64,000 bases of DNA from Nitrososphaerota archaeon (GCA_027886865.1 JAPCJR010000008.1:29638-93637), one strand, 5' to 3'; shown: positions 17,064 through 26,779, counted from the stretch's first letter. Numbers and translations are program-made. Notes: generated by a model not told the origin, from the sequence alone.

Positions 17064-19217
17064 CTATCTCTTGGCGCTCTTTTTTTGCAAAATTTGCATC
17101 GCGTACACGTTGACCTTCCGCGGGCAACGGTCGTTCACGCACAGCCGCCACGGACGCCGGCCCAGCCTCGCGTAGACCACCGGCCAGCCGCAGCTGCCGC
17201 AAGGCTTTGAGGTCGCCTTAATTGTCCCCCGTTGCGGAAGCGGCGCGGAAGCCTTGCAGCCCTTCGCATAGTTCGTGCAGCCGACGAACCTCTTCCCGGA
17301 CTTGCGCGAGCGGACGACCCACAACTTCCCCTCTCTGCACACCGGGCACCCTCCCAGGACAGTCCTCCCGAAGCTCGCTTCTGAGACCGAGCCCTGCATC
17401 CTGCCCGCGATTTCGCTTTCGTGCAGCCTGACCTGGGCAAGCTGGGTCAGCAAAGAGGACAGGGTTCTCTCGAAGAAATCCAGGCCTGACTCTCCCGTAA
17501 CCTCTACTTTTTCAAGTTGGGCCTCTACCTCGCGAGTCAGGCGGGTTGAGATTATCTGGGGGCAGTGCTCGCGCATGGTCTCAATCAGGGCGAATCCCAA
17601 CTCGGTCGGGACCAGGGTCTCTCCCGTGACGTAGCCTCTGTCCAAGAGCGTGGAGATGGTGTCCGCACGAGTCGCCTTGGTGCCAATCTCCTCCTTCTCC
17701 ATCTTCTCCAGAAGCGTAGCCTGGTTGTATCGCGCAGGACGGGCTCTAAGATGCTCTTCCACGGTGATTGCGTTCACGTCGACACGGTACCCCTCTCGAA
17801 GCGCGGGCGCCACGGTTGGGACGGCGCCAGCAGGCAGCCCCTCGGCCGCGAGTCTCAACCACCCTGGGACCAACACCCGGGTCTCCTCCGTCTTGAACTC
17901 GTGTCCGCCGACCGAAATCTCGATGGAGCGAGTCTCGCGGACCGCGTCCTCGCCGAAGCACGAGAGGAACCGCCGCACTACCAGGTCGAAGAGCTTCCTC
18001 TCTTCGAGCGAGAGGGGCCTCCTCCCCGACTCACCAGTCGGATAGATTGCGGGGTGAGCCGGGTCTGTGCCCTGTCCCTCGGTAGGACGAAGGTTGCCCC
18101 GCGAGACCACCTCGTCCACCAAATCCGAATATCCTGGAATCGCCGCAATCCTCGAAAGGAGCCTCCGGTAATCGAGCTTGGGCAGCCTTTGGCTCCCAGT
18201 CCTAGGGTACGAAATCAGCGCACCCAGGTACAGCCTTTCCGCCATCTGCAAGGTCTTGGTCGGAGCGTAGCCGAAGAGCCTGTATGCCTCCTTCTGAAGG
18301 TCAGCGAGGTTGAGCGGGGGTGGAGGCCGCTGGTTGAACGTCCTCTGCGCGACGAGAGAGACGACCCCCTCCTTCCCCTCACAGGCGTCCTTAACCTCCT
18401 CCGCTGCGCGCCTCGTCGGCAACAAGGAGTACCTACCCTCGAACTCTGCACCGCCTCCCCTGAAACTCCCTCTCACGGTCCAGTAAGGGGTGGGGACGAA
18501 CGTCCTGGCGTCGACCTCCCTCTCGACGACGAAGTTCAACGTCGGCCCCTGCACGCGGCCCATGCTCACGGTCCTGAAACTGTAACCCGTTCTCAGGGAC
18601 TCGGAGAGGGCTCGCGAAAGGTTGATTCCCCAGACGAAGTCGATTACGTGCCTCAACCTGCCCGCCTTCGCGAGCCCGCCTGTCGAGCCCAGCCTTTCGT
18701 CGGTGAACGCCTCCACAACCTCCTCCTTGGTCAGAGCGGAGAACCTCGCGCGCAGGGACGAGGCCTCCTTCCCCCCGCACGCATACCTCAGGATGTTGTA
18801 GCCGATGGTCTCTCCCTCGATGTCGAAATCACAGGCGTTCACGAAACCATCCGCTTCCTCAGACAGGCTCCGGATTGCTCGAATCCTGCTCGAGACGTGC
18901 CGGGCGGCCTTGTCTTGAGTCGCTCCGAGCGGAAACCATTCCAGGTCAAGCACCGGGTAGACTCTCCGGTCCTTCACCGTGTCGGACACCCCGTAGAGGT
19001 GCCCTATCGCCGCGCAGACGACGTACCTCCTCCCCCGAGCGTCTTCGAGCCGAAAAGCAGGGACGCCGCCCACCTTGAACACCTCCGGAGCCCCGCTCGA
19101 GAGGGCCTCCGCGACCCTCCTCGCGGCGTCCGGCTTCTCGCAGATCACGAGGGTGTGTCCGGGGACAGGCCTCTTCAGCGGCAGGGATTTCGCTCTCGAG
19201 GTGCGAGGGGCGCTCAT
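17064..19217 (-). CDS. topA: DNA topoisomerase I (type IA)
   Basis: Relaxes negatively supercoiled DNA. The 717-residue protein begins with a Toprim domain (LVICEKPDAARR, then the acidic CDFDIEGE), has the active-site tyrosine in LISYPRTGSQRLP, and ends with two zinc-ribbon-like modules (CPVCREGKLW...GCTNYAKGC and CGSCGWP...CVNDRC). ATG 19217 was chosen as the first Met before the Toprim strand; an in-frame start at 19244 would add nine residues. Divergent from a 58-residue zinc-ribbon protein with 37 bp between them. Domain content is complete. Confidence 0.94.
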   Translation of the reverse strand: MSAPRTSRAKSLPLKRPVPGHTLVICEKPDAARRVAEALSSGAPEVFKVGGVPAFRLEDARGRRYVVCAAIGHLYGVSDTVKDRRVYPVLDLEWFPLGATQDKAARHVSSRIRAIRSLSEEADGFVNACDFDIEGETIGYNILRYACGGKEASSLRARFSALTKEEVVEAFTDERLGSTGGLAKAGRLRHVIDFVWGINLSRALSESLRTGYSFRTVSMGRVQGPTLNFVVEREVDARTFVPTPYWTVRGSFRGGGAEFEGRYSLLPTRRAAEEVKDACEGKEGVVSLVAQRTFNQRPPPPLNLADLQKEAYRLFGYAPTKTLQMAERLYLGALISYPRTGSQRLPKLDYRRLLSRIAAIPGYSDLVDEVVSRGNLRPTEGQGTDPAHPAIYPTGESGRRPLSLEERKLFDLVVRRFLSCFGEDAVRETRSIEISVGGHEFKTEETRVLVPGWLRLAAEGLPAGAVPTVAPALREGYRVDVNAITVEEHLRARPARYNQATLLEKMEKEEIGTKATRADTISTLLDRGYVTGETLVPTELGFALIETMREHCPQIISTRLTREVEAQLEKVEVTGESGLDFFERTLSSLLTQLAQVRLHESEIAGRMQGSVSEASFGRTVLGGCPVCREGKLWVVRSRKSGKRFVGCTNYAKGCKASAPLPQRGTIKATSKPCGSCGWPVVYARLGRRPWRLCVNDRCPRKVNVYAMQILQKKSAKR

Positions 19218-19254
19218 TGCAATCCTTTTAAGAGCAACGACCAACCTGACGTGC

Positions 19255-19431
19255 GTGACCTACGAGCTCGTCTGTTCCAAGTGCGGCTACGCAATCTACT
19301 CCGGGTTCGATTTGAGATCCCCCAACGACATCCTGAAGCCTTCGGGGTACAAGTGTAAGAAGTGCGGCGCGAAGCTGGCCCCTGAGAACTTCAAGGTCGA
19401 AGTCATGAAACTCGAAGGAAGATTCACCTAG
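19255..19431 (+). CDS. Short zinc-ribbon protein (58 aa)
   Basis: A 58-residue protein with two Cys pairs, CSKCG near the N terminus and CKKCGAKL near residue 40, so a single rubredoxin-like zinc ribbon. GTG 19255 was chosen because the TATA-like CCTTTTAAGAG around 19225-19235 sits about 26 bases before it, giving a leaderless transcript. The open frame to 19075 is antisense to topA and not credible. The last 8 bp overlap the convergent cofE gene. Function unknown; possibly an RNA-polymerase or ribosome-associated ribbon. Confidence 0.7.
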   Translation: MTYELVCSKCGYAIYSGFDLRSPNDILKPSGYKCKKCGAKLAPENFKVEVMKLEGRFT

Positions 19432-20191
19432 CTCGGTATCCTAGGCTGCGCATGTAGACGCATTGCTCCGGGTCCACCGAGAAGCTCGACATACCATACC
19501 CTCTTCCGGCCCTCGCCTTCAACCCGCGCACCAAGACGATAGGGATCGACTCGTTGGCCTCTCCCATGACAATCTGGGCGCCAGAACAAAGGTCGTCAGC
19601 AATAGCCTGGCTCGTGACCTTCAGGACGTTGCCGAAGAGATCGGGCTTGCCTCGCAGGTCCACGATGGCCTCCATCCCCGCAGCAGCGAGGGCCACCCCT
19701 ACCGTCCCCCTCCTCGTGGGCATCAGCCTGCTGTCGGACACGACGACGCCTATGTCGACCCCGCGGCGGAACCTCATCTCGTCGACGAGGGTGACCGCCG
19801 ACTCGAGCGGGCTTCGCGGGTAGAGCACCACCTTGCCGTGGGCCACGTTCGACTTGTCGATCCCGGCGTTGGGAGTGAGGAGGCCCTCCTTCAAGGTGAG
19901 CATGAACCCGCTCACCCCTCCTATCACGTCGTCTGACTCTCTGATTATGAGTTCGCAGAGCTCGGGAGGGATGTTCAGCCTCCTCGACTCTGACGCGGCG
20001 TAGCTGCTCGGGACCACCTTCCCAAGGTCGACCACCCGGCCCTCCGAAACGGCTATGAATTTGCTCGAGACGACCAGGATGTCTCCGTCCTGGAGCTCTG
20101 GGCCGACGAACCTGTCCACGAGCTCTCCGAGGTTGAAAGGCGACGCCTTCCTGGGCGTCCTTATCGGCACGTAGGTGATCCCCGACACCAA
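19424..20191 (-). CDS. cofE: Coenzyme F420-0:L-glutamate ligase
   Basis: Adds glutamates to F420-0 with GTP. The 255-residue protein has DGDILVVSSKFIA early, the PPELCELI/IRESD stretch, TPNAGID, and the SDSRLMPTRRGTVGVA block characteristic of CofE. It implies that the organism makes the deazaflavin F420. Start is TTG 20191 or GTG three bases downstream. Divergent from gcvT with 52 bp between them, and overlapping the zinc-ribbon gene by 8 bp at its end. Confidence 0.9.
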   Translation of the reverse strand: MVSGITYVPIRTPRKASPFNLGELVDRFVGPELQDGDILVVSSKFIAVSEGRVVDLGKVVPSSYAASESRRLNIPPELCELIIRESDDVIGGVSGFMLTLKEGLLTPNAGIDKSNVAHGKVVLYPRSPLESAVTLVDEMRFRRGVDIGVVVSDSRLMPTRRGTVGVALAAAGMEAIVDLRGKPDLFGNVLKVTSQAIADDLCSGAQIVMGEANESIPIVLVRGLKARAGRGYGMSSFSVDPEQCVYMRSLGYRAR

Positions 20192-20243
20192 TCAAACTCC
20201 TCTTAAACAAGGACGAAGGAGCCTCCTATTATACGAAGCGCGC

Positions 20244-21368
20244 ATGGCGACAACCAAGACTAGCAAGCACACTCCCCTCTACGAGTTTCACCGCACCCAC
20301 GGCAAGATGGTGGAATTCGCGGGCTACGACATGCCGATCTGGTACACGAGCACAATGGAGGAGCACATGGCCGTCAGGAACCGCGCGGGGATATTCGATG
20401 TCTCCCACATGGGCAGGGTCGACGTGACCGGCCACGACGCCGCGGGATTCATAGAGAACCTCTTCCCTACGGGCATCGGGAAGCAGGCAAACGGCAAGTC
20501 CGTCTACACCCTACTGTTGAACGAAGACGCTGGGATTGTCGACGACCTCATAGTCCTCAAGGTAGAGGAGGGGAAGTATCTGCTCGTCGTCAACGCGGCT
20601 ACCAAGGAGAAGGACCTGAGACACATGGAGAGGGTCGGGGCAGGCCTTGACTTCAAGATTGATGACATCACTGAGGCTACGACCATGATTGCGGTCCAAG
20701 GCCCATCAGCCGTGGAGGCGCTCCAGCCTCTCACCCCGCTTCCGCTCGCGGAGATGAAGAGGTTCACACACGCTTTCTCTACCGTGAAGGGAATCGAATC
20801 CGTGATCACCCGCACCGGATACACCGGCGAAGACGGGTTCGAGATAATAGTCCACGACTCGGCGTCGGGGGCGATGGCGGTCTGGGAGGCCCTGATGAGG
20901 GGGGCTACCCCGTGCGGCCTCGGCGCGAGGGACTCGCTAAGGCTCGAGGCCGGGCTGCCACTCTACGGCTCGGACATGGACGAGGCCACGAATCCGCTCG
21001 AAGCAGACCTAGGCTGGGTAATCTCGAAGGACAAGCGCTCCTACGTCGGATGGCAAAGGCTGACAACGCTGATGCAGCAAGGGCCAGCGCGGGTCCGACG
21101 GGGAATAGTCATGGACGAGAGGATTCCGCGGCACGGCTTCAAGGTCACCGACCAGGCTGGGGAGGAGTTAGGCGTGGTCACGAGCGGGACGTTCTCCCCC
21201 GTGCTTAAGCGGGGTATTGCCATGGGCTACGTCAAAACACCCTCGCCTCAAGTGGGCGACACCGTCAAGGTCGTCGTCAGGGACTCCCCGAGCAACGGGA
21301 AGATCGCGAAGTTTCCGGTCTATGACGACTCGCTGTATGGGTGGAAGCGAAAGCCACACCAGCAATAG
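20244..21368 (+). CDS. gcvT: Glycine cleavage T protein (aminomethyltransferase)
   Basis: Transfers the methylene group from the aminomethyl-lipoyl arm of GcvH to tetrahydropterin, releasing ammonia. 374 residues from ATG 20244. Signatures: GKMVEFAGYDMPIWY, the FDVSHMG folate-binding region, RTGYTGEDGFEI, and LRLEAGLPLYGSD. A TATA-like TCTTAAACAA lies at 20201-20210. Followed after 30 bp by gcvH. The P-protein is not in this window. Could also serve one-carbon supply together with GlyA. Confidence 0.94.
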   Translation: MATTKTSKHTPLYEFHRTHGKMVEFAGYDMPIWYTSTMEEHMAVRNRAGIFDVSHMGRVDVTGHDAAGFIENLFPTGIGKQANGKSVYTLLLNEDAGIVDDLIVLKVEEGKYLLVVNAATKEKDLRHMERVGAGLDFKIDDITEATTMIAVQGPSAVEALQPLTPLPLAEMKRFTHAFSTVKGIESVITRTGYTGEDGFEIIVHDSASGAMAVWEALMRGATPCGLGARDSLRLEAGLPLYGSDMDEATNPLEADLGWVISKDKRSYVGWQRLTTLMQQGPARVRRGIVMDERIPRHGFKVTDQAGEELGVVTSGTFSPVLKRGIAMGYVKTPSPQVGDTVKVVVRDSPSNGKIAKFPVYDDSLYGWKRKPHQQ

Positions 21369-21398
21369 TAAATAGATTGCCCATAAGACCCAGAGCGT

Positions 21399-21821
21399 TT
21401 GAACAATCCTTCGCCTTACAAGGTCCCTGATGGGCTTTTCTACACCAAGGAGCACGAATGGGCGAGAGTGACAGCCGGCACGGCGAGGGTGGGGATAACA
21501 GACTACGCGGCGAAGACCTTGAACGACATAGTCTACCTTACGCTCCCTCCAGTGGGAAAGGAGGTCAAGCAGCTCGCTTCGTTCGGGACCGTCGAGTCAA
21601 TCAAGGCCGTCTCCGAGCTCTACGCGCCGCTCTCGGGCACCGTGGTCGGGACGAACCAAGAGCTCACGAACCATCCAGAGCTGATCAACCAGTCGCCATA
21701 CGACGCGGGGTGGATAATCGAGCTGAGGCACTCGATGCTCGACGCCGAGAGGGTGACCCTCCTGTCGCCGAGCCAGTACGAAGAGTTCCTAAAGTCTTTG
21801 GAAGCCGAGCACCAGAACTAG
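21399..21821 (+). CDS. gcvH: Glycine cleavage H protein (lipoyl carrier)
   Basis: A 140-residue lipoyl carrier that shuttles the aminomethyl group between the P, T and L proteins. The lipoylated lysine is in the conserved GTVESIKAVSELYAP segment. The N terminus KEHEWARV and the DAGWIIEL ending are typical. Start is TTG at 21399. It lies 30 bp after gcvT in the same direction, a probable operon. Confidence 0.94.
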   Translation: MNNPSPYKVPDGLFYTKEHEWARVTAGTARVGITDYAAKTLNDIVYLTLPPVGKEVKQLASFGTVESIKAVSELYAPLSGTVVGTNQELTNHPELINQSPYDAGWIIELRHSMLDAERVTLLSPSQYEEFLKSLEAEHQN

Positions 21822-21909
21822 GCGCCTGCAGTTAAGGGGGAGACATCCCCAAATCGGCGAAGCTTCAACGAAAAACTCTTAAATGGTGTAAAGTCGCTCA
21901 CGACCAAGT

Positions 21910-24183
21910 TTGAGCGGTATTTTCAGCAACTTGCTACGCACTGCCATACACCGCCCCACGGTCACGAGGCGCAGTATGATGGCTGGAATGCTGCTCGTCT
22001 CAGTCTTTGTGATTGCGATGCTGATGAGGGTGTTCCCGGCCCGCTACGGTTTCTATCTCAACGAGTTCGACCCGTATTACGACTACAAGGCCGCGAACTT
22101 CATCGTCACCTCCTTCGACCAGAGCTGGAACGCCGGTCAGGGCGGGTTCCCCGGGCTGCTGCATTACTTCTCGTGGACAGACTACACGACCTGGTTCCCA
22201 GAAGGCAGGGCTGTGGCGGCCACCTCTCAGGACGGCCTCCAGTTCGCCGGAGCGCTCTCGTATCTCTTCTTCAGGAACGTGTTCGGGCTGCAGTACAGCC
22301 TCTACGAGTACCTCGTCCTATTCCCGGTCTTCGTCGGCTCTCTGACCGCCGTGGTGTTCTACTACCTTGTGAAGCGCATCGCCGGTGAGGCCGGCGGCCT
22401 CTTCGCCGCGCTCATGATAGCCGTCTCGCCGCCTCTCATCGAGAGGGGAAACCTCGGCTGGTTCAAGTCCGAACCCCTGTGCATATTCCTCTTCGCCATC
22501 GCGGCCTACCTGTTCTTGACGCTCCTCGACAGCCCCATGAGCAACAGGCAGAGGATCTTCCGCGCCCTCCTCGCGGGCCTCCTGTCAGGCTACGCCAACA
22601 CGGCTTGGGGCGGAGGGGAGTACTTCACCATCGCGTTCGCGTTCTTCTTCGTCGTGATGCCCTTCCTGAACTTCGACGTCCCCAACCTCTCCGTGGTGGC
22701 CCTGCTGTTCGCGGCAGGAGACATCATCGGCAGCGCCATCTTCCCTAGGCCCGGAATAGAGATCGTCACCAACCCTGTGGGGTTCGCGCTAATCGGAGGG
22801 ACGATCTTCCTGGTGGTTGGGCAGTGGATGCGGACTTGGGTGAAGCCGGCGGAATACAGGTGGACCATGGTGAAGGTCATGCTGGGCTTCGGGCTCATCG
22901 CCCTGACCGTCCTGAGCTTCGGGCTCCTCTCGACCGTCAGCCGCAGGTACCTCTCGACGATTCTGCCCTGGACGAAGAGCTCGGATCCGCTGGTCGAGTC
23001 CGTGGCCGAGCAGGTCTTCCCCTTGGGTTCGGATTACTTCTCGTCGTACCTCGTCCTTCTCTTCCTAGGCGTCTTTGGAGCCTATATCGCGTTCAAGCGG
23101 AAGAGCCCCGCGATAGGCTTCGCCCTCGTCATAGGCCTCTCGAGCCTCTACATCTCCGCGGCGTTCTCGCGCCTCTTGGTCTACTCCTCTATTGCCCTCG
23201 CGATATTGGGGGGGATTGGTTTCGCCGAGGTGTTGTTCTCGATTCTGAAACCCAGCGGGCCAACTCTCGTCAAACGGAAGCCGACCTATTCCTCACAGAG
23301 CGAGATGCGGGCGGTCTACTCGATCGCGCTAATCGCTCTGCTAGCGTTCCCTGCGAGCATATTCTGGATACCCAACCCGATACCGTGCACTGGCGCGAGC
23401 GTGCTCTGTGACCAGAGCCCCGCCGACTACGGGGTCACCATCTCGAACGGAGGAACCGTCTTCTCGCACACGCAGGTCTCCGACTGGTTCGAGGCCCTGA
23501 ATTGGATAAACAGCAACACGCCCACGAATGCGGTAATCATCTCGTGGTGGGACTATGGATACTGGGTCAACGTGATGGGTAACAGGACGGTGGTCGCGGA
23601 CAACGCCACCCTGAACGAGACCAGGATAGCTGAGATTGGCCAGATGTTCATGTCCAACGTTACGGCTGGGGCGGCCACAGCACTGGGCATGGGTCACGGC
23701 CGACCCACGTACGTCCTGATGTTCCTTACCGGCAGTGAAATCAGCTTAGGCGGCACGAGTTACTACGTCCTGCAGTTGCCCTCGGGCGGCGGGTTCACTC
23801 CGGGAGGCGGCGACGAGAGCAAGAAGCAGTGGTTCATACGCATCGGTGGACTGAACGAGAGCGAGTACCTCTGGCCCAACCCAGACGACTTCAACCTGAC
23901 ACCCACGGGGCTGCAGACGACCTTCGGGAAGATGCTTCCGTTCGAGTTCGCTGGATACTATGACATCTACAACTCCTCGGCGACAGTCACCCAAAGCTAC
24001 TCCCTAGACTCGAGCTCGGGCGCCCCGCCGCTCCAGCTCTACTACGCTCCGTATTACTTCCAAATGAACGGAGGGGGTTCTCCGTTCCAGATAGTCTTCC
24101 ACTCCTCAAGCCTCGACAACCCGTTGTCGTGCGGCTCCCAGGTGAGCTGCTTCTCCACAGTGCTGATCTACAAGGTAAATTAG
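21910..24183 (+). CDS. aglB: Oligosaccharyltransferase STT3/AglB
   Basis: Membrane enzyme that transfers lipid-linked glycans to Asn in N-X-S/T sequons of exported proteins. 757 residues: about a dozen transmembrane helices in the first 490 residues with the early EFDPYYDYKA acidic motif, then an extracellular domain with the catalytic/recognition WWDYGYW motif at about residue 546. Start is TTG 21910 with a TATA-like CTTAAATGG upstream (about 21880). Its substrates probably include the Asn/Ser/Thr-rich secreted proteins at 47.6-50 kb and 59-62.7 kb (inference). Confidence 0.94.
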   Translation: MSGIFSNLLRTAIHRPTVTRRSMMAGMLLVSVFVIAMLMRVFPARYGFYLNEFDPYYDYKAANFIVTSFDQSWNAGQGGFPGLLHYFSWTDYTTWFPEGRAVAATSQDGLQFAGALSYLFFRNVFGLQYSLYEYLVLFPVFVGSLTAVVFYYLVKRIAGEAGGLFAALMIAVSPPLIERGNLGWFKSEPLCIFLFAIAAYLFLTLLDSPMSNRQRIFRALLAGLLSGYANTAWGGGEYFTIAFAFFFVVMPFLNFDVPNLSVVALLFAAGDIIGSAIFPRPGIEIVTNPVGFALIGGTIFLVVGQWMRTWVKPAEYRWTMVKVMLGFGLIALTVLSFGLLSTVSRRYLSTILPWTKSSDPLVESVAEQVFPLGSDYFSSYLVLLFLGVFGAYIAFKRKSPAIGFALVIGLSSLYISAAFSRLLVYSSIALAILGGIGFAEVLFSILKPSGPTLVKRKPTYSSQSEMRAVYSIALIALLAFPASIFWIPNPIPCTGASVLCDQSPADYGVTISNGGTVFSHTQVSDWFEALNWINSNTPTNAVIISWWDYGYWVNVMGNRTVVADNATLNETRIAEIGQMFMSNVTAGAATALGMGHGRPTYVLMFLTGSEISLGGTSYYVLQLPSGGGFTPGGGDESKKQWFIRIGGLNESEYLWPNPDDFNLTPTGLQTTFGKMLPFEFAGYYDIYNSSATVTQSYSLDSSSGAPPLQLYYAPYYFQMNGGGSPFQIVFHSSSLDNPLSCGSQVSCFSTVLIYKVN

Positions 24184-24202
24184 CGCCGCAGTCCGGCCAG
24201 AG

Positions 24203-24379
24203 CTAGGTGTCTTGCGGCGCGGCTGTCTGATACGCCAGCGGGCTCCTGTATCTGGCATATTTGTCGTCGGGAGAGTATTTCGCTGGCGCGGCCATCTTTG
24301 TCGCTTCGCCGCACTGGGGGCACTTCGCCTCCATCGTGTACTTCGAGCACCTTTCACACTTGAAAAGGAGGTTCTTCAT
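24203..24379 (-). CDS. nop10: Nop10, H/ACA ribonucleoprotein subunit
   Basis: A 58-residue protein of the box H/ACA pseudouridylation complex. It begins KNLLFKCERC, has the second Cys pair CPQCG, and ends with the conserved KYSPDDKYARYR and P-L-AY region. It starts at ATG 24379, five bases after the aIF2alpha stop, and is the last gene of the L44e-S27e-aIF2alpha-Nop10 operon, a conserved archaeal order. Too short for a naive ORF cutoff but unambiguous. Confidence 0.93.
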   Translation of the reverse strand: MKNLLFKCERCSKYTMEAKCPQCGEATKMAAPAKYSPDDKYARYRSPLAYQTAAPQDT

Positions 24380-24384
24380 CCTCT

Positions 24385-25185
24385 TCAGGCCCCGCCGCCG
24401 TACTTCCTCGACATCTCCCTCTTGCTGCCGAAGCTTCCGTGCTTGCCTATAGACTCCTCCATCTTCTGGAGGACCGTCCCCATCACCTTGTCCGCCTGCT
24501 TATAGTCGTCGGCGGTCACCCTGACCCTGTAGCGCGGCGCCCCCACGTAGGTCATCTTGATCTCGGCGACCGAAGACGCGCCCAATCCCGCGGCCAAGGC
24601 CTTCTTTATCTGGACGATTCCGTCCGCCGCGTTGGAGCTCATCTCCACTATGCTCCCGACCTCGTACTTCGGCGAGGCGATCTTCTCCCTTGCGGCGGTG
24701 ACCATCTCGTTGACTACGTCAGGGGACAACTCCATCCCGGCGAAGGTCTTCTCGCCCCTCTTCGCCGCGTCTTCGAGCGCCTCGTACAGCGTGCCGTACT
24801 GACCCTGCAGCCTCGCCAGGACCTCCGAGAACTTCCTGTCGTCCATCCCTAGCTTCTTCTTGACCATCGACAGTATCGTCATGGCTTTCTCCTTCTGCTT
24901 CCACTCGATGAGCTTGTTCCGTCTCTCTTCGTTGGTGACCTGCCTGAGCGACAGGTCGACCTCGCGCCTCGACTTTTCCGCCCTGACGACCTTGAGGACG
25001 AGCTTCTGGCCCACCTTCGCGACCCGCTCTATGTTCCTCACCCAGCCGGTGGAGATTTCGGAGATGTGGAGGAATCCGTTCATGCCGTTGTATTCGTCCA
25101 GGTCGACGTAGATTCCGTGGGAGGTAATCTCCCTCACCGTGCAGAGGACGATGTCTCCCCGCTCGGGTAGCTCACTGTTCTCCAA
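24385..25185 (-). CDS. Translation initiation factor aIF2 alpha subunit
   Basis: 266 residues. Part of the aIF2 heterotrimer that delivers initiator tRNA. An S1/OB domain at the N terminus (GDIVLCTVREITSHGIYVDLDEY, the segment running from residue 9) is followed by GFLHISEIS, a helical middle domain and a C-terminal alpha/beta domain. Start is TTG 25185. It sits between S27e and Nop10 in the classic archaeal operon. Length and domain order are normal. Confidence 0.94.
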   Translation of the reverse strand: MENSELPERGDIVLCTVREITSHGIYVDLDEYNGMNGFLHISEISTGWVRNIERVAKVGQKLVLKVVRAEKSRREVDLSLRQVTNEERRNKLIEWKQKEKAMTILSMVKKKLGMDDRKFSEVLARLQGQYGTLYEALEDAAKRGEKTFAGMELSPDVVNEMVTAAREKIASPKYEVGSIVEMSSNAADGIVQIKKALAAGLGASSVAEIKMTYVGAPRYRVRVTADDYKQADKVMGTVLQKMEESIGKHGSFGSKREMSRKYGGGA

Positions 25186-25230
25186 GTGCTATCTCCTCGC
25201 TGGCGTTCGCCGAGACCGCAGGTTATTAAT

Positions 25231-25428
25231 CTAATCCAGTCTCTTAATTATCGGGGCGTCGACCTCGACCTTCCCCCCCGTCTTGCTTGCGAGCTTCCTT
25301 CCGCAACCCCTGCACGTCACGTCCCGCGTGGACGTGGAGAACATCGGCCTCTCCTCGCCGCAATCAGGACACTTCACAAGAAGGAAACTGCTACGCGGCT
25401 TCGGTATGAACTCGCGCTCTCTCTTCAT
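25231..25428 (-). CDS. rps27e: Ribosomal protein S27e
   Basis: A 65-residue small-subunit protein with the eukaryote-type zinc finger: CPDCGEER, then CRGCGRKLA, and the ending GGKV-VDAPI. ATG start. Three bases separate it from L44e upstream and 45 bases from aIF2alpha downstream, in the same operon. Confidence 0.95.
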   Translation of the reverse strand: MKREREFIPKPRSSFLLVKCPDCGEERPMFSTSTRDVTCRGCGRKLASKTGGKVEVDAPIIKRLD

Positions 25429-25431
25429 CGA

Positions 25432-25710
25432 CTATTGCACTATCTCTGCCTTTCTCAGGCGTATGCCCTTGCGCATGGCTTCCTTGTTGCACTCCTTGCA
25501 CTTTAGCTTCAGCGTGGCCTTCTTCGTAGTTTTAGCCGTCCTGATGAGCTCAGGGAACTTCTGGCCCCCGTAGCCGCGCTTCCTCCCGGCCTGCCGCCTT
25601 GCTCCCCACGAAGACGCCCTCTCCTTCCCCTTCTTGTAAAGCGAGACAGAATGAAGGGTGTGTTTCTTGCAATGCGGGCAGTTGGTGTTAATCTCCTTTG
25701 GAATCTTCAT
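25432..25710 (-). CDS. rpl44e: Ribosomal protein L44e
   Basis: A 92-residue large-subunit protein with two Cys pairs (CPHCKKHT and CKECN), the WGARRQAGRKRGYGGQ RNA-binding stretch and a basic C terminus. ATG 25710 heads the operon. A TATA-like CATAAATCATAAG (minus strand) is at about 25735-25747. Confidence 0.95.
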   Translation of the reverse strand: MKIPKEINTNCPHCKKHTLHSVSLYKKGKERASSWGARRQAGRKRGYGGQKFPELIRTAKTTKKATLKLKCKECNKEAMRKGIRLRKAEIVQ

Positions 25711-25937
25711 GGGTTTTCAACCGAGCCGACTGGTCTTATGATTTATGCCTTGTGGTCAACCTAGCGGCATCTCGGCAGACTGAAAGGCTAGAAAGGCCGG
25801 GGCGCTGTCTCGAGAGGGTCGAAGGCAATCGGGAGGCGGAGTGAGGGCCCCTTTGGCCCCGAGCCACTTCCGCCTCGCGTGACCAATCTTTATTATCGGT
25901 CTCTGTGCAACCCGGGTGAAGGCGAGCTCTACCAAGC

Positions 25938-26693
25938 ATGTTTTTCGCAAAGACGGCCGGAAGCCAAGAGTGGAAGGCTGTTGCCGCGGCGATCAAGACG
26001 CTGGTGGAAGAAGCGACGTTCGAGGTCTCCAGCGAGGGCCTAGTCTTCAGGGCGATGGACCCTTCGCACATAGCGCTGGTAGACCTGAACTGGCCCAACT
26101 CAAGCTTCGAGAAATTCGAGTGCGACAAGCCGACCAAGTTCACCATAAGAGTGGAGGACTTCGTGAAGCTCATAGCGAGGTGCGACAACAAGGACAGCGT
26201 CGAGATAGCCTCCAGCGAGGACGACGCGCTGACGCTCAGGCTGATGAACGGATACAAACGGGAGTTCAAGGTCCACCTTATCGAGACGACCCCCGGCACG
26301 GCTCCGCTCCCGAAGCTGGAGCTGGACGTGAAGCTCTCCATGAGCAAGAGCGTGTTCGAGAAGGTCCTCGGGGACATCTCTGTGGTGGCTGACCAGGTGA
26401 TGATATCCTCGCTGAAGGAGGGCGTCTCGTTCTCCGGAAAGAGCGACGTGGGGGCAGCCACAATCCAGCTCGACAAGGGCGGCGCGGACGTGCTCGACCT
26501 GCAGGTGAAGCAGGAGGCGAAGGCGTCGTATAACATCGATTATTTGTTAGGAATCTCCAAAGCCGTCGGCAGCGCTTCGGACGTCGTGGTATGCGAATAT
26601 TCGAGCAAGAAGCCTGCCCGCCTGGAGTTCAAGCTGAACGAGCAGGGCGCAAGGATCCACTATTTCTTGGCTCCAAGAATCCAAGAAACCTAA
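25938..26693 (+). CDS. pcn: PCNA sliding clamp
   Basis: A 251-residue DNA clamp that tethers PolD, Dpo4 and nucleases to DNA. Signatures: the FRAMDPSHIALVDL segment, an interdomain connecting loop region around GTAPLPKLELDV, and the C-terminal APRI. The ATG at 25938 follows a TATA-like TCTTTATTAT (about 25887-25896) by a short leader. It diverges from the L44e operon; the 227-bp gap otherwise shows nothing but GC-rich DNA. Single copy in this window. Confidence 0.95.
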   Translation: MFFAKTAGSQEWKAVAAAIKTLVEEATFEVSSEGLVFRAMDPSHIALVDLNWPNSSFEKFECDKPTKFTIRVEDFVKLIARCDNKDSVEIASSEDDALTLRLMNGYKREFKVHLIETTPGTAPLPKLELDVKLSMSKSVFEKVLGDISVVADQVMISSLKEGVSFSGKSDVGAATIQLDKGGADVLDLQVKQEAKASYNIDYLLGISKAVGSASDVVVCEYSSKKPARLEFKLNEQGARIHYFLAPRIQET

Positions 26694-26779
26694 GAGCTAT
26701 CATCATCATTTGCGGCCTCATGGGAATCGTCTCCGCACGACCAGTCGGAAGCGCAGTCCCCACGACGACCTGGAGAGAT

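Noticed and set aside
17565..19358. Long plus-strand open frame (597 codons) across topA
   Set aside because: It is exactly antisense to topA, which has complete Toprim, tyrosine and zinc motifs. The open frame is a by-product of high GC and shows no domain.
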